64,000 nt of DNA from Mytilisepta virgata (lineage: Eukaryota > Mollusca > Bivalvia > Mytilida > Mytilidae), in NCBI GenBank assembly GCA_028015205.1, contig CM051518.1, positions 33,942,001 through 34,006,000 of the forward strand, read 5' to 3'. The notes below the pieces were generated by a model, which saw only the letters and a list, made by a program, of their open reading frames with translations, was not told the DNA's origin and did no database searches. Below, piece after piece: positions 43,058 to 55,600 of the stretch. How positions within the stretch are numbered: position 1 is the first letter of the stretch; each line of letters begins with the position of its first letter. The position numbers and the translations under genes are program-made.

Positions 43058-46000
43058 AGCTCACCTGGCCTAAAAGGCCATGTGAGCTTTTGCCATCACT
43101 TGGGGTCCGCCGTCGTCTGTCGAAGTCCATCGTCGTCCGTCGTTAACTTTTTCAAAAATCTTCTCATCTGAAACGGCTGGGCAGATTGGATCAAGGCTTC
43201 ATAGGAATGATATATGACATGTCCTCCACAAACGATCCTCATTTTATATTGATCCGATGAAAAACATGGCCACTGTTGCTAAAAATAGAACATAGGGGTA
43301 AATTGCTGTTTTTTGCTAATAACTCAAAAACCGTTACAGATAGCTAAAAATAGAAAAATAGAATATAGAGGTGCATGTGTTGTTTTTGGCTTATAACTTA
43401 AAAACCGTTACAGAAATAAAAAATCTGACAGGGTAAAATTGATCAGCATGACAAGATCTACCTATCCTGAAATTTTGAAGGAAATCCTAAAACCCATTTA
43501 GGAGTTATTGCCCTTTTTTCGTCAAGTTTTCAAAATTTAACATTTTTCATCATTTATCTCCAAAACTATTTGAGATAGAAGTGAAATGTAAATTTGAAAA
43601 ATGTTTGCCATGTTGAGATCTACATACCCTGAAAATTTAAAGGAAATACCAAGACCCATTTAGGAGTTATTGCCCTTTTTTGTCAAATTTTCAAAATTTA
43701 AACACAAGGTTTATGACCACAAAAGGAAGGTTGGGATTGATTTTGGGAGTTTTGGTCCCAACAGTTTAAGAATTAGGGGCCAAAAAGGGGCCCAATAAGC
43801 ATTTTTCTTGGTTTTTGCACAATAACTCTAGTATAAGTAAATAGAAATCTATGAAATTTTAACACAAGGTTTATGACCACAAAAGGAAGGTTGAGATTGT
43901 TTTTGGGAGTTTTGGTCCCAACAGTTTAGGAATTAGGGGCTAAAAAAGGGCCCAAATAAGCATTTTTCTTGGTTTTTGCACAATAACTTTAGTATAAGTA
44001 AATAGAAATCTATGAAATTTAAACACAAGGTTTATGACCACAAAAGGAAGGTTGGGATTGATTTTTGGAGTTTTGGTCCCAACAGTTTAGGAATTAGGGG
44101 CCAAAAGAGTCCAAAATTAAACTTTGTTTGATTTCATCGAAAATTGAACTATTGGGGTTCTTTGATATGCCGAATCTAACCGTGCATTTAGATTCTTAAT
44201 TTTTGGTCCCGTTTTCAAATTGGTCTACATTAAGGTCCAAAGGGTCCAAAATTAAACTTAGTTTGATTTTAACAAAAATTGAATTCTTTGGGTTCTTTGA
44301 TATGCTGAATCTAAACATGTACTTAGTTTTTTTATTATGGGCCCAGTTTTCAAGTTGGTCCAAATTGGGGTCCAAAATTAAACTTTGTTTGATTTCATCG
44401 AAAATTGAACTATTGGGGTTCTTTGATATGCCAAATCTAACCGTGCATCTAGATTCTTAATTTTTGGTCCTGTTTTCAAATTGGTCTACATTAAGGTCCA
44501 AAGGGTCCAAAATTAAACTTAGTTTGATTTCAACAAAAATTGAATTCTTGGGGTTCTTTGATATGCTGAATCTAAACATGTACTTAGTTTTTTTATTATG
44601 GGCCCAGTTTTCAAGTTGGTCCAAATCGGGGTCCAAAATTAAATCTAAAAAAGGGGTAAAATTTTTTTGGGAAGGGGGGGGGAATTCTCCACAGCATATT
44701 GTATTGCACAAGAAGCAAAAAATTGAATATAAATTCAAATCATATGACCAATTCTAAGTTCTTTGATTTCAGTTATTCTGTGTCAGAAACCTATTATGTG
44801 TCAAATATTTGAAGAAATTTTCAATTGCACAGTATTGTGCAATAGCAAGAAATTGATATGTGTGCCCTGTTATCAAAACTTTATTATTAACAAATTCCAT
44901 TGGCAATTTGCCAATAACTCTAGTTTAATGAACTTCATTGGAAATTTGCCAATATAAAATGTGCTGATAAAGCTTTTTTGTTTATCTCATCTAAACTGCT
45001 TTTAAATTATGTATATTTAAAATTTGCCATCCATGACTATGATGTCATTTTCTATTTTAATATGTTATGGTGTATTTAAATGGGCTGTTATGGTTGCAAA
45101 GTATAAAGAAATGGGGGGGGGGGGGGGTAAATGAGAAATTGGGGAGGGGGAAATTTTTTTCTCATTTCATATTTCATAAATTAAAAAGAAAATTTCAATT
45201 TTTTTTTGGGAGGGGGGGGGGGGGGTCAATGTGCAACTTCATAGTGTATTGCACAAAAGCTAAAAAAAGGGGTAAATTATTATTTTTTTTTGGGGGGGGG
45301 CAATTCTCCACAGCATATTGTATTGCACAAGAAGCAAAAAATTGAATATAAATTGAAATCATATGACCAATTCTAAGTTCTTTGATTTCAGTTATTCTGT
45401 GTCAGAAACCTATTTTTTGTCAAATATTTCAAGAAATTTTCAATTGCACAGTATTGCACAATAGCAAGAAATCTTCAATTGCACAGTATTGCACAATAGC
45501 AAGAAATTGATATGTGTGCCCAATTTTAAATTTTAAATTGGTTATTTCTGATTTATATATAAAAACAAATAATACTGATATGGTTTGAATAGGTAAATTA
45601 AAAATTTTTAAGTTCTTAGACAACATTCATTCTGTGTCAGAAACCTATGCTGTGTCAAATATTTATTCATAATCCAAATTCAGTATTGTATCAAGCTTGA
45701 ATGTTGTGTTCATAATTGCCCCAACTATTCAGGGTTCGACATCTGCGGTCGTATCTAGCTACGCCCAGCGGAGCATTTTATTGCATTTATCTCCAAAACT
45801 ATTTGAGATAGAAGTGAAATGTAAATTGAAAAATGTTTGCCATGTTGAGATCTACCTACCCTGAAATTTTGAAGGGAATCCCAAATTCTATTTAGGAGTT
45901 ATTGGTTTGTGTAATTTGAGGTCGGGTTCTGTTACATTTATTTAAGGTTCATCCTTATTCCTGGTCAATTTTATCAACTTCCTGCCAGGACTACCACCAT

Positions 46001-46165
46001 CAGGGAACATATTTTAACATTAAACCTTATGAAAAATAAATCTTCAAAAAATTTTCCCTGAACAATTGAACCAATTGCAACAAACTTGGTCAAATAGTTG
46101 ATTAATTGTCCAATGAAAACCAGACTCCAGGTGAGCGATATAGGCTCTGGTGAGCCTCTTGTTTT
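43058..46165 (+). repeat. TAGCTCACCTGG composite repeat, expanded copy
   Basis: Same ends as the 22.3-kb copy (TAGCTCACCTGGCCTAAAAG ... CCAGGTGAGCGATATAGGCT, GGTGAGCCTCTTG). The middle has three ~150-bp units with TTTATGACCACAAAAGGAAG and TTTTGGTCCCAACAGTTTA. Two ~255-bp units follow with TTCTTTGATATGC and GGTCCAAAATTAAAC. Two more carry TTCTCCACAGCATATTGTAT and TTATTCTGTGTCAGAAACCT. Long G runs occur at 45.11-45.30 kb. Frames inside are not genes. Confidence 0.85.
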
Positions 46166-47620
46166 TTTAATCAACCAATGAGAAACAAGAATTGCGCACG
46201 GCTATGTTTGTTGCCCGAACGGGACGAAATGAGGAAATTTGGTAAAGAACCTCCCATAGATGTTTCCTGTCAAGTTTCATTCCATTTGGCAAAGCGACTT
46301 CAGAGGAGAATTATTGTTTTATATCAGCCAATCAAATAATAGAACTGCCCATGGCATCCATATTTGTAGTCCAATCGGAACAAAATGAGGAAATTTTATA
46401 AAGGACCTCCAATTTATGCTTCATGTCAATTTCGTTCCATTTAGCCCCATGATTTCAGAGGAGAATATTTTTTTATATCAGCCCATCAGAAACAAGAACT
46501 ACCCATGGTGGCCATATTTGTAGACCGATCGGGACAAAATGAGGATACTTTGTACAGAACCTCCCATAAATATTTCCTGTCAAGTTTCGTTCCATTTGGC
46601 CAACCGACTTCAGAGGAGAAGATTGTTTTATATCAGCCAATCGAATGAAAGAACTGCCCATGGGGTCCATAATTGTAGTCCAATTGGGACGAAATGAGGA
46701 AATTTGATAAAGGACCTTCCATTTTTGCTTCATGTCAAGTTTCGTTCCAATTGGCCTAGTGATTTCAGAGGAGATTTTTTTAAATCAGCCAATCAGAAAC
46801 AAGAACTACCCATGGTGGCCATATTTGTAGTCCGATCGGAACAAATTGAGGATACTTTGAACAGAACCTCCCATAGATGCTTAGTGTCAGGTTTCATTCC
46901 ATTTGGAAAGCAGTTCCAGGGAAAAAAAATTTTTTAATCAACCAATGAGAAACAAGAATTGCCCATGTCGGCCATGTTTGTTGCCCGATCTGGACAAAAT
47001 GAGGAAATTTTGTAAACAACCTCCTCTATTGCTTCCTGTCAAGTTTAGTTCCATTTGGCAAAGCGATTTCAGAGAATATTTTTTTTATATCAGCCAATCA
47101 GAAACAAGAACTGGCAATTGCGGTCATATTTGTAGTCCGATTGGGACAAAATGAGGATACTTTATACAGAACCCCCCATAGATGGTTCCTGTCCAAGTGA
47201 GTGAGGTTTCATTTCATTTGGCCAAGCCGTTCCAGAGAAAAAAAATTTTTTTAATCAACCAATGAGAAACAAGAATTGCCCATGTCAGCCATGTTTGTTG
47301 CCCGATCTGGACAAAATGAAGAAATTTTGTAAACAACCTCCCATATATGCTTCCATTTGGCAAGCAATTTTAGAGGAAAATCTGCTAATCAGAAACAAGA
47401 ACTGCCCATCATGCCCATGGCAGCCATGTTTGTTGTCAGATCAAGACAAAATGAGCAAAGTTATAAAGGACCTTACATAGATGCTTCCTGCCAAGTTTAA
47501 TTCTATTTGGCCAAGTGGTTTCAGAGGAGAAGATTAAAATGTGAAAAGTTAATAGACTGACGGACGCATGCCAAATGATGACAAAAGCTCACATGGCCTT
47601 TGGACAGGTGAGCTAAAAAG
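46166..47620 (-). repeat. composite repeat ending GGACAGGTGAGCTAAAAAG
   Basis: Abuts the previous block. About eight ~150-bp units carry AATCAGAAACAAGAACTGCC, GCCATGTTTGTTGCCCGATC or variants, and GACAAAATGAGGAAATTTTG. It ends AAGCTCACATGGCCTTTGGA, then CAGGTGAGCTAAAAAG. With the 43.06-kb start (TAGCTCACCTGG), the outer ends form an inverted pair around 4.5 kb. Same family as 33.0-33.8 kb, inverted. Confidence 0.8.
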
Positions 47621-47659
47621 GCCATCAGACATCAGCAATCTCAGACCATGCATCCATGT

Positions 47660-47882
47660 TTTTATTTTTGTTGAGCCTGCAACTTAAGTCGCAGAAAGCT
47701 CGACATAGGGATAGTGGCAGGTGTCATTGACCTTGACCTCATTTTCATAGTTCAGTGGTTATAGTTAAGTTTTTGTGTTTTGGCCTGTTTTTCGAATACT
47801 GTATGCAATATGTCTGATAGCATTTACTTTCATTAGAAATACACGACAGGTGAGACATTTTTGTGTGTCCACTCTTGTTTCC
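47660..47882 (+). repeat. TGACCTTGACCTCA repeat, short copy
   Basis: Starts TTGAGCCTGCAACTTAAGTC, then GCAGAAAGCTCGACATAGGG. One unit follows with TTGACCTTGACCTCATTTTC, and it ends ATACACGACAGGTGAGACAT. This is the full 5' and 3' ends of the family with the array collapsed to one unit. Confidence 0.85.
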
Positions 47883-48329
47883 TTAACAGGGGGAAGGATT
47901 TGAATCAAACAAAATTAGTTTATTCCCCTGCATAAAATTTATGCTTGTCTCAAGTCAGGAGTATTTTTGTCACTGGCATGTATTCTCTATTTAAAATCTT
48001 GTTTCTCAACCTTATTTGATACCTAGATGTTTATATTTCCCCTGATTTCAATAATTTTGTTAGGGCTGTTTATTGCTTGCCACATTTGATTTGGCACTCA
48101 TTAAAGGTCATATGATGACCACTAGATGTCTAATATATACTGTTAATAACTAGCTGTTTCTGTATTAAAGCAGGTATATATTTGTGGTTGGCGGTATTTG
48201 CGCAAATGCCGGAGGGACACTGCAGCTTACTGAAAACCTATACCAGGATATAGAAACCAGTTGGTAACAGTCCAGTACATAAAATGTTACTGTCATATTG
48301 AGATGAAGTGTCATATCCTATTAATCTTA
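47883..48329. other. intergenic, no gene seen
   Basis: AT-rich sequence without recognisable features. Confidence 0.5.
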
Positions 48330-48890
48330 TAGTAAATATTAAATTATATAGTTTTCACTGCGTCCGTCTGTCTATCTGTTCGTCACAATTTTTGTTAACG
48401 CTCTCAATTCTACATTTCTCAATTGATTTCAACCAAATTTATATCAAAGGTTTACATGTATATGGGCAATACCTTGATCAAGTTCAAAAACAAGCACTAT
48501 CGCAGTATGGAATAATTTTTGTGGGAGTTGCTGCCCTTGACTTATTTTTTCCCTATCAGATTCTTGTTAGCTATCTCAGTTCTACATTTCTCAACAGACA
48601 TTACCCAACTTAATATGAAACATGAACATTGATCTACATTGAAGATACCTTGATCAAATTTGAGAAGGGCTCTTGGATAATTTTTATGGGAATAACTGCC
48701 TTTGACATAGTTTTTCCCTATCAACTTCTTGTTAGTGCTCTAGATTCTACATTTTTTTATCCATTTTTACCAAGTTTGTGCAAGTTGTATATTGACAATG
48801 CCCTATCAGTCACTTGAAATATTTTTCTGTTCTCTACAACAATACATGTATATATGCAGTGGGGCCCTTTGTGATGATCACATCACAGTA
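48330..48890 (+). repeat. dispersed repeat with CGTCCGTCTGTC start
   Basis: Three ~150-200 bp units share TTCTTGTTAG or TTTGTTAACGCTCT, TCTACATTTCTCAA, TGATCAAGTTCAAAA or a variant, and TTTTTCCCTATCA. Similar in design to the repeat at 0.78 kb. The two small frames on plus are repeat translations. Confidence 0.6.
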
Positions 48891-51800
48891 TTCTAGTTTT
48901 TGACAATCATGTAGATTTAATAGTAAAAGGGCAGATTTTATTACTAAATAATCCACTATATCACTGCTTTCACACCTCACCATATGACACATCTTAAGAA
49001 GTGTTCACAATCATTAAGAACATTAAAGGCTGATAAAGAGGTTGGTACATAAAATTTCCTCTATGATGAAGCACAAATTTTACCAGAAAAAGGACCACGA
49101 AAGCAAAACCACACAAATATTAATTAGATATCATTTATCTAACAGAAGTACAAACAATTGAATAACAATAATAAACAGCAGACAACATAATATAACAGAG
49201 AAAATTTATATAAATAAATATATTTCAATATATAATGGAAATTCATGTCACCGTACAAATATGATCTGTGGATTCTGTTGGCCAAAGGTTTTTTTTAAGG
49301 TGCAATGTGATAATTCTACTAAAGTCTAAATGTATAACTTATGTTATATATATAATGGCTAGATTTAGAAGAATCTAAAAGAATATTTAAAAATCAACAG
49401 GGTTTTTCAAATTTATGCTCGACTTTACAATGAAAAATGGACAAGTTACAATAGACACAAGTATGACAAAAGCTCAGATTACAGCATTTACACAACCATA
49501 GTAAACCCTAAAAAAAGGTAGAATATAAATATGTATAACACAGAAAAATACACATAAAAATCACAGTCTAGCATGGAAATGGAATTCAGTCAAGCAAAAA
49601 CAGTAAATATTGCACTTGTTCTCATATTCATGTACATTCTAAAACTAGACTATTTGCACAAAAATATTCTTTTTTACATAAACATTAAAATATTTTTCAC
49701 ACATATGTACCACAGTGTCTGCTTTCTGTATTTTGGTTGAGAAAGTTAATTCTCATTTAAATCATACCTCCAGACACAAATTTATTCTCTATACATTTTC
49801 CTCATGACTAAAGATTAATTCGACCGTCATTTCAGGTTTACATAATTTATTTCATCTGACTTAAGCACTTTTCGATAATTCATACAAAAATCTGCATTTC
49901 TACAAATACAATTTCATGCAGAGTCTTTTCCCTTGATAGCAATTAGCCAAGTTATGACTACTTTCTTCATTCATTTCTTAAATTTCAGTAGAACCTTCAT
50001 TTCTCAAACTCAATGGAATCTTTGAAATTAGTTTGAGCCAACAAGGTCTGGAAAAATTCAGGTTCATAATTAGCACTGATTATTTATGTAGAATAAAGTT
50101 TGTTTTTCATTGATGTAAATAAAACATCTACTTGTTAAAGCTTAATTATTTTACCTGTTAAATAACTTTTAATCACATCTACCTAGCTTCTATTTTTCAA
50201 ACCTTTTGATATTTGTATTTATTATTATTTGACATCAAGGATCAATTGACAAATGCACTTCAAGATTTTGAAAGTGAATTACAATGTCCATGATTTTATT
50301 GTTCTGACAAGAGCCCATAAGTTAAAGATTTTGAGTTTAAATATACAGAAATAATGAAAAAAAAAACACTTTTAAAACAGAGCATTATTTACATATCTAT
50401 TTAGCTTCATATTTATAATTTGATAATTTCTAATAAATTTGACATTGCTGTCTCTTTACAGCTTGCTTTCCTTAAACAGTATAAAGTAGAAAGTTATGCA
50501 TTTTTGTGTACTCATTAATTTTCTTCTAAAATGCACATGGATTTGTTGTAATTTTCAAATGCAAATGTCTCCAGTTACGATATAGATATACAAAGATCAT
50601 ACATTACCCTCCACTTCTGAGATTTCATTGTTGTTTTGAGAAAAAGATATCCTTTAAAATTTACAGACAGATGATACATAGTCATTCCAAAATGATTCAA
50701 TGATTTTGACACAACCCTAAAAATGCATATGTGCAGTAGAAATGTAAACAAAAGCATGGTTCTAGTGTTGCAGGTAACCTTTTGAAAACTGGGGTTACAG
50801 TACGCTTGCTATTAAAAGTGTAAATTTGCACCAGAAAATGTTGTAACAAATGGAGATTGCTGGTACCCAACCAGTTAAGAAACAAAAGAACTAAAAATAG
50901 GGTGTAATGTAATTAACTGTCTTCTAATATAAATGCTCTAGAAAATGGATAAAAATTTAAGAGATAATAGATACATTTGAATATTTTGATTTGCAACATA
51001 AACAACTGAGTATTAAACACAACACAAAGGTTACTTTCTGGCAATTTAAAAAAGGATGGAATATTTTTATTTGATTAATGTCACATACAATGTGATTCTT
51101 GTAAATTGTAATTAGTCTACATAAAAAAAAGTTTGTACATTAAAATACCATGATGCAATAAAATGTTACCAGACATTCTTTATCACAGAATAAGATTAAA
51201 AATCAAAAAATCATAAAAGACCCTCCTCATAAATTACTGACTGATATTATATTTTCATGGTATAAATCAGATATACCCTACCAAATAATAACATCATATG
51301 ACAAAGAATGGATAAGGAACAAATTACAACGGGATAACATCCCATCCCTGGTGTGAGCTGAACAAAAATAAAAATGTATCTCAATATTTTAAGTTATATT
51401 AAAAATAAATCATAATACCAGTCAACAAGTATATTGTAATAAATAACAAGATTACTATATCTATTTCTATTAGTGGTGGATCTATTTACTTAGTCTGTAA
51501 GATAATACATGTTGTGGAAAACCCTAGATGAAAAACTGTCAGTATCTGACAAAACAACAGTAAAACTTTAGGATAACAAAGAGGCATGGGTAGTGTGCTA
51601 TTATTTCTGTCCCTTTTCTAATAAAACAACAAGAGGTGGCAAATAATGGTTTCTCTCCAATGAGAGAATTATATGTATAAAGGTTGTAAAAAGGGATTTC
51701 ATGTCAGAATAAATATAGGCAAGAATAAAACAATTAAATATAATATCACTGACAGCATTTGATCACTAAATTAATGTCTATTGCACTTAATGCTATTTTT

Positions 51801-52379
51801 TCTTTCAAATGTTATAATTATTCATAACCAGTCAACTTATTTTTCAATCAGTTACAACATGTCTTAATTGCACTCAGAATCCACCTTCACATAATTTAAA
51901 ATCACCTAAAGTTATTAGCTCATGTCTAAATATAATTTTTTAACTTCTTGTTCTTACTTTGATAATTTCAAAATCTCACCCTTAACTGAGAAAAAATCTC
52001 ACATTTGAAATTTTTTAAGTCAACCCACCCATGTATGTATCTGATATTACTGACCAAAAAAAAAAACAGGTGACCTACAATCAACTGTAAACTGGAAAAT
52101 ATCATAATGACATTAACAACAAGGTTCTTACTACATGATATGGCATTACCTAAATACATGTATTATTTTACTTAATCTGATTTTATATTCAGTATTTAAC
52201 AGATCATTTTCTTCCATTCTGTCAGATCAAACATGTAAAAGTGACCTTGGTTCATACATGTCATAAGATTTGGAGCTATTTTGAATCATAAAATAACCCC
52301 CCCTCCCTCAAAGAATATTATAAATGCCACATAAATGTTAGTAGAACATAAAAGCTTATAACATATGTATCAATTTTGT
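48891..52379. other. repeat-poor AT-rich block, possibly long KCNK 3' UTR
   Basis: About 3.5 kb downstream of the K2P stop codon with no array, TIR or recognised repeat, unlike everything around it. It could be a long 3' UTR of the channel gene or simply unique intergenic DNA. No convincing coding frame is present on either strand. Confidence 0.35.
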
Positions 52380-52618
52380 CTACTGTTCTGTAGTTCTTCC
52401 ACTTGACTCCTCCTGTACACTTGTTACAGCCGTCTGTTCTTCATCTACATGTTTGGTATATTTAGGGCCAGCCTTTTCTATAGAACTCTTCAAAGCAGTA
52501 TGCTCATCATCTTCTTTATCAGATTTCATATAGAAGTGGAAACCAATATTAAGTTCTGGGATGTCATAGATGACACTCATCAACAACATCATTGCCCACA
52601 GACCAATCACTAAGTAGC
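52380..52618 (-). CDS. KCNK1-like: KCNK1-like coding exon 4
   Basis: Acceptor ATATTTCAG|GCTACT, stop TAG at 52382-52380. It encodes M4 (YLVIGLWAMMLLMSVIYDI) and a short cytosolic tail, FYMKSDKEDDEHT ... GRTTEQ, comparable with FYVKKDKDEDQ in TWIK-1. Confidence 0.93.
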
Positions 52619-55600
52619 CTGAAATATATTAATAATCACCAACATCATAGCCCACAGACCAATCTTACTAAATAGCCTGAAATATATTAACAAGAGCGGA
52701 CACACTACATGTCTCACCTGAGTATGCACATGGACACAGAATAATGATTATCTAATACCCACCATTTTGCAAGTCAAAGGAAAATGTGTTGAAAGAAATT
52801 GAGGTCAAGGTCAAAAGGCAGGTGTCATACCGACATGTATCCACTAAGAACTATCAATTGACCAAATATGGTGGGTCTAGGTATTAAAATTGCTGAGAAA
52901 TGGACCTAATCTCGAAAATGTGACAAAGTCACTCAAGCATGAGTGACATGAACCCACCAAGAACTATCTATTGACCAAATACAGTGGGTCTAGATGTTAC
53001 AGTTTCTGAGAAATGGACTTTAACATGAAAAAGTGACAAAGTCACTCGAGCATGAAATTGAGGTCAAAGTCACAATTCAGGTATCAGACTGGCATGTACC
53101 CACTAAGAACTATCTATAGACCAAATATGGTTGGCCTAGGTATTACAGTTGTTGAGAAATGGATTTAACCATGAAACTTGGGACGCATATTTTAAATTCA
53201 TGTTTATGAAGTCAGTGAACCATGAAAATGAGGTCGGGGTAACAAGACAAGTATACTGCGGCAAACCTTCCTTGTGGACCATAAATCTTAATTCTAGGTA
53301 TTACATGTGGAAATCAAATAAAAAGTAAAAATTGTGTTTTCTGTTATATTAATTAGCTCAGACACAACAGGTTGCACTTCTAGAATACCAATACTTACAA
53401 GTAGTGCCAACTTTATACAGAGGACGCAATGGCTGTTCTGGGTTATCACCAGGAATGTAGTCACCAAGTCCTATGGTCGTCATGGAAATGAAACAATAAT
53501 AAAATGCATCTAGAAAGTTCCAAGTTGGTTCTAAGGTGGAATAAATACCAGCAGGAATAAAATAGATAAAAAAGAGCACCACAACAATCATAATGAACAG
53601 ATGTAATAACTGTATGTGGAACACCTTATAAAGATGGCCTAACTTTCTGAACAGAAAGTACAGAAAAATTTTGGCTGGAATCATCAATCTTTCTACTATT
53701 GCACTAAACAGAACAAGAGTCAAAGGTATCCCAATAAGAGCATATACAATTATAAATCCTTTTCCTTCATCAGATAGTGGAGTTACTCGTCCATATCCTG
53801 AAATAAACAAAGATACAACATACATGTATAATATATGAATTATTCATGTAAATACAAAGAAATTTGATTTCATTCTTTAACACAAAGAAACCATTTGGGG
53901 AAAAATGGTGAAAAAAATTTATTCAGGTGAAACCCTGTGAATACCTTAGTGAATGTTTTTGAAAATGAAATTTCTCTACATAAGCAATTCTGTGTTTATC
54001 TATTTTTTAAAGTTTGGAACTTTTTCTACAGAAATGCTTGTTTATTTACAGAAACACTGTCAGCTTACATAAAAATATTTTCCCTTCCATATAGTTTTTA
54101 TAAAAAATATCAGTTTTTCACAACAACATAGTGAATATGATTTCCATGTTATAACTTATGTATATAAGAACACAACATTTTAAAATTTGAAGTTATCAAT
54201 TCATACCTTTTTTTACATTTTATTACATAACAAGAGAGCTGTCTGAGTGACAGCAAACCGATTTTCTTTCTATTTTATTTTTACTGAGTAACTTTTCTCC
54301 ACTTTTCTCCAACAAAGAAGTCAAGGGTCAAGGTCAGATGCCAATATCTTTAATACATGACACATCATCTTGAGGTACACTACCCACACATCAAAGATCT
54401 AAGATCTAGGTTTTAAGACAAAAAAGTTACAGGCTGGACATGATTAGCAGTTTATTGACCTTGAGGTCAAAGTTCAAGGTCAACATCCTTAATATGCGAC
54501 ACATCATCTTGAGGAAACCTAAGTACGCAACAAATATCCTAGGCCTAGGTCTTAAGGCAAAAAAGTTACAAATGACCAATATATTGACCTTGATGTCAAG
54601 GGTCAAGGTCAATATCCTTGGAATGTGAAACATCATCTCGAGGTAACCTACTTACACACCATCAATCCAAGGCCTAGGTCTTAAGACAAAAAAAAGTTAC
54701 AAAAATGACCTATTTATTGACCTTGAGGTCAATGGTCAAGGTCAATATTCTTGGTACATGACATATCATCTTGAGATAACCTACCTACACACCAAGACCT
54801 AGGTCTTTAGACAAAAAAGTTACAGGACAGACACGAAGATGATCTAAAATGGCTTATTTATTCACCCTAAGGTCAAGGTAATAGGTCAACATTTTTGAAA
54901 CATGACACATCGTCTTGTGGTGCATATCCACACACCATAGATCTAAGGTCTAGGTCTTAAGACAATAAAGTTATAGGCCGGACCTGATTGGCAGCCAAAA
55001 GCCCGTCCGACCAACACCCGGTTATTTTAAAAATTATATGAACTATGATCTGATTTTACCTATTGTAGTTAAAACAGTAACAGAAAAGAAAACTGATTGT
55101 CCAAAACTCCAATTTGGTTCTGACATCGTCACATTTCCAGTAGAACTGACGCCTTTGTGAGCAGCATTATTAACTTCTATCAGGAATTTTTCTAATGCAT
55201 CATCTGTAAGAACAAAAGAGTAAAAATGAAAATTTTTATAAGTGTCCCAGAAGTGCTTTTGCAAAATTTATCAATTTGTTACCAATCTAAAAGTATGAAA
55301 TAGCTAATGATAAATTTACACCCCCAAATGCAGATGAATTACCGGGGTAGTATAAGTTGATATATCAAAAGAACTAGTGAGAAAATATTGATATTAAAAA
55401 GAAAAAATTGACCATTCACATTTACAGTTGAATGGTATCTGTAACTTTTTGAACTCAGCATGAGAAATTGTTGCTCATGCATGAGATTGTGAGATTGGTC
55501 CAAAATGCACGAATAACATTGAGTTACAATGCGTGAGGTATCACATTTACCGGTATAAAATTCTTATATACAGTGTATATATTACATGTAGGACAGAGTT

